DNA of 64,000 nt from Schaedlerella arabinosiphila (GCF_003885045.1 NZ_RHJS01000002.1:4643302-4707301), one strand, 5' to 3'; positions 8,415-16,851 are shown, counted from the first letter of the stretch. The notes: generated by a model not told the origin, from the sequence alone. A program made the numbers and translations.

Positions 8415-8861
8415 ATGAATATCCAGGCAGGCAATTTTATTTCACAGATCAAGCGGCTCAGCGACAGAATTTTTGAGCGAATCCTGGCGGACAGGAAGAT
8501 CGACGCATTTAACGGGGCCCAGGGGCGGATTCTCTATGCCCTGTGGCAGGGGGAAGCGATCTCGCTGCGGGAGCTTGCCGACAGAACCGGGCTCGCCGCC
8601 ACCACCCTTACAAGTATGATCGACCGGATGGAATCGGCCGGTCTGGTCTGCCGTACCCCGGACAAGAACGACCGCCGGAAGACGCTGCTAACTCTGACGG
8701 AGAAGTCCCAAAGCCTGTATCAGGATTATCTGGACGTGTCTGACCGGATGTCGGAGATTTTTTACGCCGGATTTTCGGAAAAAGAAATCCTGCTCTGCGA
8801 GTCAATGCTCGCCCGGATTCAGGAAAATCTGAGACGCCATGAACGGATTCCCCGAATATGA
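8415..8861 (+). CDS. MarR-family transcriptional regulator
   Basis: 148 residues with a winged-helix centre: LRELADRTGLAATTLTSMIDRMESAGL, then the wing RTPDKNDRRKTLLTLTEK. The N- and C-terminal helices form the dimer interface. SD TAGGAGGA lies upstream of ATG 8415. It starts a two-gene operon with the small Cys-containing protein at 8882. The dyad in its promoter suggests autorepression; the ligand is unknown. Confidence 0.9.
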   Translation: MNIQAGNFISQIKRLSDRIFERILADRKIDAFNGAQGRILYALWQGEAISLRELADRTGLAATTLTSMIDRMESAGLVCRTPDKNDRRKTLLTLTEKSQSLYQDYLDVSDRMSEIFYAGFSEKEILLCESMLARIQENLRRHERIPRI

Positions 8862-8881
8862 AAATGAAAGGATGAAACATC

Positions 8882-9238
8882 ATGAGTGAAAACAAAAAAG
8901 ACGATGTAATCAAAAAAGTAAAGGAACTGATGGACGCGCCTTCCTGCTGCGCGGATGCAAGGGAAGCTGCAAAAAACTGGCTGGATGCCATCGGCACAGA
9001 CCAGGAAAAAAGCCAGGCTGAAAATCTGATCGCAGAGCTGGAAATGGACATCATGCCGGTAGAGGGGCTGATCGCTTTTGCCGAATCCGAAGCCGGGGCC
9101 AAGGTATTCGGCCCGGAAAAGACCAAGCAGGTGGCTGCCCACGGCCGGGAGATCCAGGCTGCCGGAGCAAAGTACTGTGACTGCGCGGCCTGTGCTGCAG
9201 TGGAGGCAATTCTGGAACAGAAGGATGCCATTTTATAA
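8882..9238 (+). CDS. Small conserved Cys-rich protein of unknown function
   Basis: 118 residues, mostly helical and acidic, with two cysteine groups: SCC near residues 21-23 and the C-terminal YCDCAAC at about residues 99-105. I do not recognise a characterised family; similar short proteins follow MarR regulators in Clostridia. The paired Cys clusters suggest metal binding or a redox switch. It begins 20 bp after the MarR stop with SD AAAGGATG, so the two are co-transcribed and end at the terminator 9328-9358. It is a plausible output of the MarR regulator. Confidence 0.7.
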   Translation: MSENKKDDVIKKVKELMDAPSCCADAREAAKNWLDAIGTDQEKSQAENLIAELEMDIMPVEGLIAFAESEAGAKVFGPEKTKQVAAHGREIQAAGAKYCDCAACAAVEAILEQKDAIL

Positions 9239-9327
9239 AATGTGCATTTTGTTTCGTACTTACTGTCGTATATTGGAGCGGATTTGTTCCTGTTCATGGG
9301 CTTTCCGCCCGGATGCGAAAAAAAAGC

Positions 9328-9358
9328 AGCCGCACGCTCCAGCATGTGCGGCTCTTTT
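9328..9358 (+). terminator. Terminator of the MarR operon
   Basis: AGCCGCAC (9328-9335) pairs with GTGCGGCT (9346-9353) and CTTTT follows. Confidence 0.85.
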
Positions 9359-9416
9359 CACATAGTTTCCCTGCAGGTACACCGTCATGGCCGTTCGGCC
9401 CTTTCATGAAGAATGA

Positions 9417-9839
9417 TTACTTTGCATTTCTTCGGATCTCGATCAGGCGGAGCACGTCCCGGAAAAGGTCTCCCTGGTCTTCCAGATCGATCATCAGCCA
9501 TTTCTGGCCGTTTCCTTCCTCTGTCCGGGCATAAATCTCCTGCAGCTCCCCGGTACAGTCGGGCAGTATTGTTTCTACAAGCTCTTTTTCTTTTTTGCCC
9601 ACCACAACCAGCACCGTAAAAAAAGATTCCCTGGGGTAGATGGTGCAGAGATTTTTGCCTGATTTTTTGAATTTCACATTCCATCCGCTTTCCCAACTGC
9701 AGGAGCTAAATTCAATCATCTCTTTCGCTCCATGCCGCTCCTTTATTTCCAAGCAGAATGTCTCGAATAGAGGGTTCCTGATGTAAGTTCCGATTTCGTC
9801 CAGTGTCGGACAAATACCGCGGTTTTGTAGATCAATCAT
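9417..9839 (-). CDS. DUF3788 family protein
   Basis: 140 residues from the ATG at 9839, which has AAGGAGGT upstream; the longer open frame to 10013 has no SD and overlaps the neighbour. Recognisable DUF3788 features are the N-terminal MIDLQNRGICPTLDEIGTYI, the ESGWNVKFKKSGKNLCTIYP core, then FFTVLVVVG-KKE and the C-terminal QKWLMIDLED. Function unknown; family members are small cytosolic proteins often near regulators. It lies 15 bp after the stop of the upstream gene 9854-10219 and probably shares its transcript. Confidence 0.75.
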   Translation of the reverse strand: MIDLQNRGICPTLDEIGTYIRNPLFETFCLEIKERHGAKEMIEFSSCSWESGWNVKFKKSGKNLCTIYPRESFFTVLVVVGKKEKELVETILPDCTGELQEIYARTEEGNGQKWLMIDLEDQGDLFRDVLRLIEIRRNAK

Positions 9840-9853
9840 AGATCGGTACCTCC

Positions 9854-10219
9854 TTATAAATGATTTGATGCGGCGCAGTCTGCAAACCGCACTCCATACC
9901 CTGCCTTCCTCAAATATCCCACTCCGTCGCAGCATCCCCGGAAATACACGGACTGCATTTCCAGTTCCGTGAGCCTGTTCTTGAGCAGCAGCACCTTCAC
10001 CAGCGCCGCGCATTCCTGCTCGCTGAGGGCCGCCGCCTTTTCCGCGTCAAATATCCCCAGCACCCCGGGATAGCTTTCATACAAACTCTCGATCTCATTT
10101 TGAACGGCCCGGTAGTCCTCGTTCTCACCGGGCAGCTTCGCAACGACAGAACTCAGATATTCCTCAAAAATATTCTCATAAGCATCCACAAATGTTTCAA
10201 ATTTCAATGTATCATGCAT
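9854..10219 (-). CDS. Conserved hypothetical helical protein
   Basis: 121 residues, starting at ATG 10219 behind GGAGG. Mostly amphipathic helix: FVDAYENIFEEYLSS, an acidic middle, then KAAALSEQECAALVKVLLLKNRLTELEMQSVYFRGCCDGVGYLRKAG. The last segment (FRGCCDGVGYL) is reminiscent of small Lachnospiraceae DUF proteins of about 110 residues that I cannot name with certainty. No catalytic motif is visible. It probably forms an operon with the DUF3788 gene. Confidence 0.6.
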   Translation of the reverse strand: MHDTLKFETFVDAYENIFEEYLSSVVAKLPGENEDYRAVQNEIESLYESYPGVLGIFDAEKAAALSEQECAALVKVLLLKNRLTELEMQSVYFRGCCDGVGYLRKAGYGVRFADCAASNHL

Positions 10220-10369
10220 GTTTTGCACCTCCGACTTTTTGAGCCATTCCGAAAAAACACCTTCATCCGGCCTTGCAGCGGATGCGCTGAAAATCCTCTT
10301 ATAATACATAGACAGGATAATTTTTCAGGAACGTTTTTTTACTATATACTTCCAAAAAGTCTGCAATAT

Positions 10370-10506
10370 ATACCTTGTGAAAGGCCGTATGGCCATAATG
10401 GGATGCCCTCGGGTATACCTTATAAAACGGCCGTATGGCCATGATGGGATGCCCTTGGGTATACCTTGTGAAACGGCCGTACGGCCATGATGGGGTGTCC
10501 TAAAGG
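10370..10506 (+). repeat. Three tandem ~45-bp palindromic repeats
   Basis: Units start with ATACCTT at 10370, 10415 and 10461 and are 45, 46 and about 46 bp long. Each holds the inverted repeat GGCC-GTAT/GTAC-GGCC and a G/C-rich ATGGGATGCCC segment. The third unit runs over the histidine-kinase stop codon at 10500. They may serve as a terminator or mRNA-stabilising array, or be slippage-amplified. Confidence 0.8.
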
Positions 10507-12032
10507 ATACCCTCCGAGCTCATCACATCAGGCATTTCCGGCGAAAATATAAAGGAAAAGGAAGTCCGATCCCTGGCGTTGCTCTCGCATTTTATTGCAA
10601 TCTGATGCCGCTCGGCGATCTGCTTTGCAATCGGAAGGCCCAGCCCGCTGCCGCTTTTATTTTGCTCGGATCGCTCTTTGTGAAAACGGTCAAAGATATA
10701 GGGGAGCTCCTCAGGCAAAATGCCGCTGCCCCGGTCCGAGATGAAGATCACAAGCTTCTCTTTTTCAGAATCTTCCTTTTTGCCGCGGGATTCCTTTTCT
10801 TCCCGGAATCCTTTTTCCTCATAATACATTTTTACCGACACCGCGCTGTCCGCCGGGGCAAATTTTACCGCATTGTCCAGTATGATCATAAACATTTGCC
10901 GCAGACGGCCGTAATCTCCAAAAAAGCAGACGTTTCCGGCTTCATTTTCCAGCAGGATCGTCACCTGCTTCTGCTCCGCTATCCTCTGCATAGAGCGAAC
11001 CGCTTCCTTCAATATGTCGGCCAGGTTCAGCTCCGATTTCTCAATTTTGAAATTCGTATTCTGGAGTCTGGAAAGCTCCAGCAGGTCGTTCACCAGCCGC
11101 TGGAGATGGGCCGTATCGGAGGACATCTGCCGGAAATACTCCTGCATTTCCCCGGGGTCGGTTATAAGCCCGTTCTCGAGAACCTCCAGGGAGCCTTTGA
11201 TGACCGTCACAGGCGTTCGAAGCTCATGGGAAATATTGGACACGAAATCCTGCCGCATCTTATCCAGTTTTTTCCGCTCCTCCTCTACATTGGCGAGTTG
11301 GACAAACAGGCCGTCGATATTGCCGGCAAGCGCACCGATCTCGTCATTCTGCCGTACCTCCGTGCGGGCGGAATAATCCCCCTTCATCACTTTGTCTGCC
11401 GCCTGCCCGATTTTCCTCAGCGGGCGGATGAAATGGCGGGCCAGCAAAACTGAAAGAATGGACGCCAGAAACAAGGCCGTCAAAATGCAGAATACCAGTA
11501 TGACGATCCCGTCCCGCTGGGCGCTGCTGATGCCGTTAATGGGGCTGTGCAGAAGCACCGCGGCGGTAATATTTCCGGCGGCGTCATGAACTGGGGCGCC
11601 TACGGTGATGGACGGAACATCCAGCAGCGGGCTGAACTCCGTATTTGCCACCACATTTCCCGCAAATACCTGGGCGATCAGTTCCTCCGCCCCCGCAGGC
11701 AGTTCGCTGTAGGACAGGGAGCTGCTGCTCTGGCAAACCTGAATGGTCTGTGCATGTTCATCCGCCAGCCATACCTCGCTCATGGCGATCTCATCCAGAA
11801 ACCGCAGATATGCGCCGTAGCCTCCGGACTGTCCGCGGCCCTTGTGCCCCCTCTGTGAAAACTGGGAAAGGGTGTCCGCGATGGAAACAGCCCGCTTCTT
11901 CAATTCGGCTTCGTGTATTTCCGCCGTGCGCCATGCAAACAGCGCCCAGAACAAAAGTCCTGCAATCAGGGAAAACAGCAGGAGTACCGCGGAGAAATAT
12001 CCGATCAGCCGGAATGTGATTTTATGCTTCAT
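10500..12032 (-). CDS. Sensor histidine kinase
   Basis: 510 residues. TM1 is at about 10-33, an extracytoplasmic sensor at ~34-172 (possibly dCache/PAS-like), TM2 at ~174-198, HAMP at ~198-250, HisKA with SNISHELRTPVT (His269), then HATPase with the N-box IILDNAVKFAP, G1 ISDRGSGI and G2 GSGLGLPIAKQI. It is encoded directly after, and overlaps by ATGA, the response regulator gene. A Lys/Glu-rich insert (EEKGFREEKESRGKKEDSEK) in the ATPase domain is unusual. The signal is unknown; the divergent exported Gly/Asn-rich protein is a candidate target. Confidence 0.92.
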   Translation of the reverse strand: MKHKITFRLIGYFSAVLLLFSLIAGLLFWALFAWRTAEIHEAELKKRAVSIADTLSQFSQRGHKGRGQSGGYGAYLRFLDEIAMSEVWLADEHAQTIQVCQSSSSLSYSELPAGAEELIAQVFAGNVVANTEFSPLLDVPSITVGAPVHDAAGNITAAVLLHSPINGISSAQRDGIVILVFCILTALFLASILSVLLARHFIRPLRKIGQAADKVMKGDYSARTEVRQNDEIGALAGNIDGLFVQLANVEEERKKLDKMRQDFVSNISHELRTPVTVIKGSLEVLENGLITDPGEMQEYFRQMSSDTAHLQRLVNDLLELSRLQNTNFKIEKSELNLADILKEAVRSMQRIAEQKQVTILLENEAGNVCFFGDYGRLRQMFMIILDNAVKFAPADSAVSVKMYYEEKGFREEKESRGKKEDSEKEKLVIFISDRGSGILPEELPYIFDRFHKERSEQNKSGSGLGLPIAKQIAERHQIAIKCESNARDRTSFSFIFSPEMPDVMSSEGIL

Positions 12033-12721
12033 GACTCACCGCCCTCAAATTTGTACCCCATTCCCCAAATGGTCTTGATCTGCCAGTTCGGGTGAGGCAC
12101 CTTGTCCAGCTTGGCGCGCAGCCGCTTGATGTGGCTGTCCACGGTGCGGTTGTCTCCAAAATAATCGTATCCCCACAGATCGCTCAGCAGATTATCCCTG
12201 GAAAAGATTCTTCCCCGGTTGTCCAGGAGCGTCCAGAGGATCTCCAGTTCCTTTTTTGTCAAAATGATCTTCTGGTCGTCAATCGTCACATCCGCATTGT
12301 CCAGGCAGACCCTCAGATTATCGTAAACCAGGTATTTGGGTGCCGCAGTCTGGGCAAAGCAGTCGATCCGGCGCAGAATGGCGCGAATCCTCGCCATAAC
12401 CTCGCTGCCCGAAAACGGCTTGACAATATAATCATCCGCGCCGATATCCAGCCCCATGACCCGCTCAAAATCCTCGCCCCGGGCCGTAATCATGATCACA
12501 GGAACATTTGACACTTTGCGGATCTCCCTGCACACCTCGAATCCGTCTTTTTTGGGCATCATGACATCCAGCAGGATGACCGCAAACGTGTCTTTCTGAA
12601 ACTGCTCGATCACTTCCTCCCCGTCAAAAGCGGTTACTGGCTCAAACCCTTCTTTTCTGGCAAATTCGCTCAGGATTTTTGTAATTTGGACATTGTCGTC
12701 CGCAATCAGAATTTTTTCCAT
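12029..12721 (-). CDS. OmpR/PhoB-family response regulator
   Basis: 230 residues from ATG 12721, chosen because GAGGAG lies 7 bases upstream. The receiver domain (residues 1-~120) has acidic pocket D8-D9, phosphoacceptor D52 in LLDVMMPKKDG and the conserved Lys in VKPFSGSEV. A C-terminal winged helix (about 130-230) carries LLSDLWGYDYFGDNRTVDSHIKRLRAKL. It is the cognate partner of the kinase at 10500-12032, with which it overlaps by 4 bp. Confidence 0.92.
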   Translation of the reverse strand: MEKILIADDNVQITKILSEFARKEGFEPVTAFDGEEVIEQFQKDTFAVILLDVMMPKKDGFEVCREIRKVSNVPVIMITARGEDFERVMGLDIGADDYIVKPFSGSEVMARIRAILRRIDCFAQTAAPKYLVYDNLRVCLDNADVTIDDQKIILTKKELEILWTLLDNRGRIFSRDNLLSDLWGYDYFGDNRTVDSHIKRLRAKLDKVPHPNWQIKTIWGMGYKFEGGES

Positions 12722-12832
12722 GATGAAACTCCTCAATTTCATTATAAATGATTTGCAGCGGTTACGCACCCCCGCAGGCACGTTTATTCTAAATTTAGCA
12801 TAAACCTTTGTCTTTTTTGTGTCGCCTGCATG

Positions 12833-12861
12833 TTTATTCCCGTGAAGCAGCGGGCCAAAGG
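12833..12861 (+). repeat. Partial copy of the TTTATTCCCG-GAAGCA dispersed repeat
   Basis: The stretch shares TTTATTCCCGTGAAGCAGCG and the following GGGCCAA with 31378-31404 and with the Abi leader at 1648-1670. The short stem CCCG/CGGG is retained. The rest of the 12722-13078 interval, upstream of both the regulator and the exported protein, contains no gene I can support. Confidence 0.65.
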
Positions 12862-13078
12862 TGATTGTTTCTTATTATCAAAACTCTTCATGAACTTCCG
12901 GGCTTCTGGACGGGTTTCTTCACTTGTCACAAAACAGGACGCATAAAGACATAATTCCGCCATAATTTTCCCGTATGATTTGGTTAAGACAAAATCCTGC
13001 AAAGCGATGGGAAATACAGGCCGCCCTCTGTTTGGCAGGTTCTAAAAAAACAAACTTAGATTCGAGGAGGTTTTTATC

Positions 13079-13627
13079 ATGAAACATTTGAAAACAAAAG
13101 TCATTCTTTTTACAGCAGTCTCTGTGCTTACCCTTGGTTCCGCGGTTACCGTATCCGCTGCCGGCCGCCACAGGCCCGCGGATATCGTGGCTGCCATCAC
13201 AGGAAGGGCTGTAGCAAATGTCATCCAAGAACGGTTTGAGACGGGAAAGACCTTTGGAACAATCGCAGCGGAAGCCGGCAAGCTTGACGAATTTAAGGAT
13301 GAAATGCTGAACGCCAAGGAAGAAATACTCAATGAAAATGTAGAAAACGGGGTAATTTCCCAGGAACAGGCTGATGAAATTCTGGAAACCGTGCAGGAAC
13401 GGCAGGCTGAATGCGACGGCACCGGCTACGGAGACGGGCTGGGCTGTGGATTTGGCTATGGGGACGGTACCGGCAATGGCTGTATCTATGGCGACGGAAA
13501 TGGGTTTGGCAACGGGAACGGTTACGGCAATGGTAATGGTTACGGCAACGGCAATGGGTTTGGCCGCGGCGGCGGAAACGGTGCCGGATATGGCAGAGGA
13601 CAAGGCGGCGGAAGGGGAAGATTATAA
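13079..13627 (+). CDS. Exported DUF2680-like protein with Gly/Asn/Tyr-rich repeat tail
   Basis: 182 residues with a clear signal peptide (basic MKHLKTK, hydrophobic VILFTAVSVLTLGS, cleavage near VSA-AG). Residues ~30-115 are a helical domain resembling DUF2680 (TIAAEAGKLDEFKDEMLNAK, then GVISQEQADEILETVQERQ). From ~118 to the end the protein is low complexity: repeated GYGDG and GNGYGNGNG units ending in a basic RGGGNGAGYGRGQ tail. SD GAGGAGG precedes ATG. It is divergent from the two-component system and may be a cell-envelope target of it. The acidic repeats could bind cations; this is inference. Confidence 0.75.
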   Translation: MKHLKTKVILFTAVSVLTLGSAVTVSAAGRHRPADIVAAITGRAVANVIQERFETGKTFGTIAAEAGKLDEFKDEMLNAKEEILNENVENGVISQEQADEILETVQERQAECDGTGYGDGLGCGFGYGDGTGNGCIYGDGNGFGNGNGYGNGNGYGNGNGFGRGGGNGAGYGRGQGGGRGRL

Positions 13628-13719
13628 TTCCCGGCGTCTGTCACATACCGTCACAAATGCATATGAACAGGATTTATGGATTTTAAAGGCTGTTTTTATT
13701 GGGTGCGTGTAAAATGATT

Positions 13720-13760
13720 CTGCGCAGCAGACTGTTGATTTGTCTGCTGCGCAGATTTTT
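13720..13760. terminator. Bidirectional terminator, 13-bp perfect stem
   Basis: CTGCGCAGCAGAC (13720-13732) pairs perfectly with GTCTGCTGCGCAG (13742-13754), followed by ATTTTT. It would end both the exported-protein transcript and the remnant gene on the other strand. Confidence 0.85.
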
Positions 13761-13880
13761 AGTTTACGCACGGCTCCTTGTTTTCAATCTGGAAATCCAC
13801 CCTCCGGTCTCCCTTATAAGCGTCTGAGCAGGTCAGAAAATATCCCTGCGCAGGGTATCCGCCGGCAACGAAAATATAAT
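13759..13880 (-). pseudogene. C-terminal remnant (~40 codons) of an unidentified gene
   Basis: Reading leftward, the frame encodes IFVAGGYPAQGYFLTCSDAY followed by KGDRRVDFQIENKEPCVN and TAA at 13761-13759, right beside a strong terminator. Composition and a terminator in the correct place suggest a real 3' gene end. The 5' part is missing; the frame runs into the repeat and IS at 13882. I cannot name the parent protein. Confidence 0.5.
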
Positions 13881-13881
13881 G

Positions 13882-13897
13882 GTTACTGTTCACACGG
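13882..13897 (+). repeat. Left half of palindromic REP-like repeat split by the IS
   Basis: GTTACTGTTCACACGG matches the half-site of the dispersed repeat found at 25403, 45724, 58230 and 60665. The IS begins at the next base; the complementary half resumes after it at 15811-15833. Confidence 0.6.
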
Positions 13898-14114
13898 CAA
13901 TGTCATTTAGTTAAACAAAGCCAGACCGGTGTTCTATAAATTATTAGATATAAAGTGGACTTGTTTTCACAGCACAAGCCAGAACATATGTTTTTGCTTG
14001 TGTCTGAGAGACTGTTCGGATCATAATGAAAGAGGTGAAAATTATTTTTGGGCATGACGACTAAGCAGATCCGCATCTGCTTAAAAAATATCTATATTTA
14101 AGGTAAAAATGCTT

Positions 14115-15440
14115 TCAGGCTGCCCGGTATATAAGATATCGCGGCCTCCGGAAATGGGCTGTCTTTAGCCTGTGATACTGCCGTTCATTTCGGATCGGGA
14201 TCAACCTGCGCTGAAGCAGGGCGGTTACATTGATTGAGCCTTCTTTCACAGAAGGACGTAGGAACACCCTGCAAATATGGGCTGCTGTACCAAAATGTAT
14301 TTTGTAATCATGCTTTGTCTTCTTTTGATGGACCACAGCAGTATGGTTGATGATACTTTCTGTCAAGTTGTAGACGATGAGTTTTGCCCATATTTCCTGT
14401 TTGACAAAGTCCGGCTTATAAGAATGGAAATTGATCAATCCGATGGTATATTTCAGTTTCCGAAATGAGGATTCCACGCCCCACCTGGAAAAATAAAGCT
14501 CTTTTAGACGCTTTGGCGGAAATTCCTCTTCCGGGAGATTGGTAACCAGGCACTCATAAGTGGACTCTGATATGGGAAACCTGACAATGCGGAACGTAAG
14601 CTGGTAGGTATCCCGTGTCCCGTACTCAATAAAATCAAAGGAGGTTGCCTTATCGACAAAACGGCGGTATCCCTCTACAGCAATCTTTTTTGACTGGCTG
14701 CGTACCAGGGTGACCCGAACCCGGATGTCAAAGGATTCCTTGTCAGGAAAATCAAAACCGGAAAGAAGGCCTTTGGAATGGATATCCTTTGCGCGGAAGA
14801 GGAAAAACTGCCCTTTTTTGAGCACATGGGCCATATTATTATAGGAGCAGTAACCACGGTCACCGATAAAAATAGTCTTTTTCCAGGGGGAAGTCTGATG
14901 GCGGTCCACCAGGGTGGCAAAGGCCCGGTATTCATCCTTATTGTGAATCGGCTGGATCAGTGCATCGGTATAGATGTGCTTGTCCAGATTGTACAGGGCA
15001 TTTAAATGCAAACTGTAAAATCCTTTGGCAGAATGCCCTTCGGAAACAAAGTAGTCAGGGGAAGCAAACGTGGGCTTACTGAAAAAGGAAAAGGTAGAGC
15101 CATCCGCAGCAATGGATTCATAGCCGTCTGCGCCTTCCAAGGAAGAGAGTGAGGAATGGAAGTGATGAAAAACGGCTTCCATGGCTTCCGGTTTTAACTT
15201 TGCCCGTTGCTGATTGAGTGCGGAAACGGAAGGGGCATCTGCATCCAGATCAAAAAACTCCAAAAGTTCCTCGGAAGTGGAGGAAGAGCCCTGGGAAACC
15301 AAAAACGTAATGAGCTTATCCGGTGGAAGCTTTTTCTGGCGGGTAAAATCCTTGTCTGGGTGGACGGAGTATTTTGAGATTGTGGACGCAACGCTGTCCA
15401 CAGCAGAAGAAAAAAGAGCCTTGATTTTTTCATGAAACAT
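14115..15440 (-). CDS. IS4-family DDE transposase
   Basis: About 441 residues from ATG 15440, preceded by AAGGAGG. It has the DDE_Tnp_1 layout: first Asp in SIAADGSTFSFF, second Asp in FIGDRGYCSYNN, and the IS4 Y-(2)-R-(3)-E-(6)-K signature in YFSRWGVESSFRKLK. The N-terminal helical region (KLPPDKLITFLVSQGSSSTS) is the usual DNA-binding part. Length and motifs are complete, so it is probably active. Its leader has a strong GC hairpin (15489-15536). Confidence 0.92.
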   Translation of the reverse strand: MFHEKIKALFSSAVDSVASTISKYSVHPDKDFTRQKKLPPDKLITFLVSQGSSSTSEELLEFFDLDADAPSVSALNQQRAKLKPEAMEAVFHHFHSSLSSLEGADGYESIAADGSTFSFFSKPTFASPDYFVSEGHSAKGFYSLHLNALYNLDKHIYTDALIQPIHNKDEYRAFATLVDRHQTSPWKKTIFIGDRGYCSYNNMAHVLKKGQFFLFRAKDIHSKGLLSGFDFPDKESFDIRVRVTLVRSQSKKIAVEGYRRFVDKATSFDFIEYGTRDTYQLTFRIVRFPISESTYECLVTNLPEEEFPPKRLKELYFSRWGVESSFRKLKYTIGLINFHSYKPDFVKQEIWAKLIVYNLTESIINHTAVVHQKKTKHDYKIHFGTAAHICRVFLRPSVKEGSINVTALLQRRLIPIRNERQYHRLKTAHFRRPRYLIYRAA

Positions 15441-15488
15441 AACGAATGTACCTCCTTGGATTAGAATCATATATCGCTCTAAATCCAA

Positions 15489-15537
15489 GGGCCGCGCTCG
15501 CTACCTCTAAAAAGAGGATCAGCAGCGAGCGCGGCCG
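15489..15537 (-). promoter_or_regulatory. GC-rich hairpin in the transposase leader
   Basis: GGCCGCGCTCGCT pairs with AGCGAGCGCGGCC across a 20-nt loop that itself holds CCTCT/GAGG. It lies about 50 bp 5' of the transposase start, inside the IS. Such leader hairpins in IS4/IS231-type elements limit translation from read-through transcripts; that role is inferred here. Confidence 0.6.
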
Positions 15538-15804
15538 CACATTTTGTTTGATTTGTCAAGTACTAATATAAAATTCCGCAAAAAAATCAAAAAGAATGGT
15601 TAGACCCCCACTTAAAAAAGGCTCTACCCCATCCATCTGAGTTTTCTGCTGAAAAAAACAATAATTTCCATGAAAATGGATTTTCAGATGCAAGGTTTTC
15701 AGATAGAATAACCCCAGTAATATCGCGGGTTGAAGCCAACAAGACGGGTGAACACCGGTGAGTGGAACATCGGATTTCGTCCATATATTAACTAAATGAC
15801 ATTG

Positions 15805-16107
15805 GTTTACCGGCTGGCCAGTAAACTGTAAGTGCGGCTCAGAACATAAATACACGAAGTATCCGCTGTAAAAACAGTTGTTATTCTGAACTCTTAATAA
15901 AAAACTGTTTCAAACATTGAAGTAAAGGCGATACAGCCCTGAAAATAAAAAGACATTTTCATTGTAGATTGATAGAATGTTTGAAAAATGCACCTGCAGT
16001 GATCGTTCCTCTGTCTGCTTGACAGAGGAAATATCATTGCGAGATGCATTTACTTTAGCATATCCGGAAATAAAAAGCAATTCCTTTTTGGTAAAATAAA
16101 AAACTCC
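15805..16107. other. Intergenic: right half of split REP repeat and a hairpin
   Basis: 15805-15833 carries GTTTAC and GGCCAGTAAACTGTAA, complementary in layout to the left half at 13882. A perfect hairpin CCTCTGTC/GACAGAGG spans 16009-16028 and may end the AgrA-like transcript. No gene is seen. Confidence 0.55.
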
Positions 16108-16851
16108 TTACTTCTGCTTCTCCATCATTTTTTTCAGCCCCTTCTTTAACCTGACGGAGACAGGGATGGTCTCCCCGTTATTCATGGATACGGTCATGGC
16201 AGTAAAATCCACTTCGGTAATATTATCCCGATTGACAATATACGACCGGTGGCATCTGTAAAAACGATAATCCAACTGCTTTTCCACCTCTTTCAACTGC
16301 CCGGAAAATTCAATGACCCGCTTTTTCGCATGGAGCAGGACCTTATGGATATTGCCAGATGTTTCGAAGCAGATGATGTCATTGTAGTCGATGGTAATGC
16401 ACCGGTCATTCTGACGGATCACAAAGGCCCGGTTGATCTTATTGTTCAGCGAGGTATATTTGTGTTCCACATCCAAAAGGCATTCATGGATCTTGGACTT
16501 GATATGCTCCTGGGTATCCTTAATGATAAAATCCAAAGCCTCGACCTTATACTGGAAGGTCAAAAAACTCATTTCCGAATGCGAGGTGATAAAGATAATA
16601 AAACAACGGGGCTGGATCTGACGGATCCGCTGTGCCAGCGCCAGACCATCCATATCAGATTTTAAATCAATGTCCAGAAAGAAAAGTCCTGTATTTTCTG
16701 CTGTTAAAATCTTTTCGAGAAGCGCATGTGGATCTGATGTAGCCAGGGCAATCTTCATGTCCATTTCTTCAATTAAAATTGTATTCGAAATATATTTTTT
16801 AAAGAGATTTAGCTGCTTTTGGTTATCTTCACAGATGTAGATATCGATCAT
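16108..16851 (-). CDS. LytTR-type response regulator (AgrA-like)
   Basis: 247 residues. The receiver domain has the start IDIYICEDN (E8/D9), phosphoacceptor D60 in LFFLDIDLKSDMDGL, and FITSHSEM/KVEALDFIIKD. A C-terminal LytTR DNA-binding domain follows (~140-240) with ICFETSGNIHKVLLH, FYRCHRSYIVNRDNI and the closing VRLKKGLKK. This is the AgrA architecture. The partner kinase is at 17413-18714 on the same strand, with a truncated agrB on the opposite strand between them. It is the likely regulator of the AgrD-like and RiPP genes to its right. Confidence 0.88.
   Translation of the reverse strand: MIDIYICEDNQKQLNLFKKYISNTILIEEMDMKIALATSDPHALLEKILTAENTGLFFLDIDLKSDMDGLALAQRIRQIQPRCFIIFITSHSEMSFLTFQYKVEALDFIIKDTQEHIKSKIHECLLDVEHKYTSLNNKINRAFVIRQNDRCITIDYNDIICFETSGNIHKVLLHAKKRVIEFSGQLKEVEKQLDYRFYRCHRSYIVNRDNITEVDFTAMTVSMNNGETIPVSVRLKKGLKKMMEKQK

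Larger units (their letters stand above)
13898..15804 (-). mobile_element. IS4-family insertion sequence, 1.9 kb, apparently complete
   Basis: The terminal inverted repeats are perfect over 17 bp: CAATGTCATTTAGTTAA (13898-13914) and its complement (15788-15804). One DDE transposase occupies 14115-15440. Noncoding ends are long (about 200 and 350 bp). No clear target duplication is visible beyond a weak TTCACACGG/TTTACCGG resemblance. It sits at the border between mid-GC sequence and the AT-rich agr/RiPP island. Confidence 0.85.

Noticed and set aside
10370..10506. CRISPR array
   Set aside because: Units are directly adjacent without unique spacers.
12784..13002. 72-codon minus-strand frame upstream of the response regulator
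   Set aside because: No SD, crosses a dispersed repeat; no protein signature.
12920..13603. 227-codon minus-strand frame rich in Ala/Val/Pro
   Set aside because: Antisense of the Gly/Asn repeat tail; repetition comes from the repeats on the plus strand.
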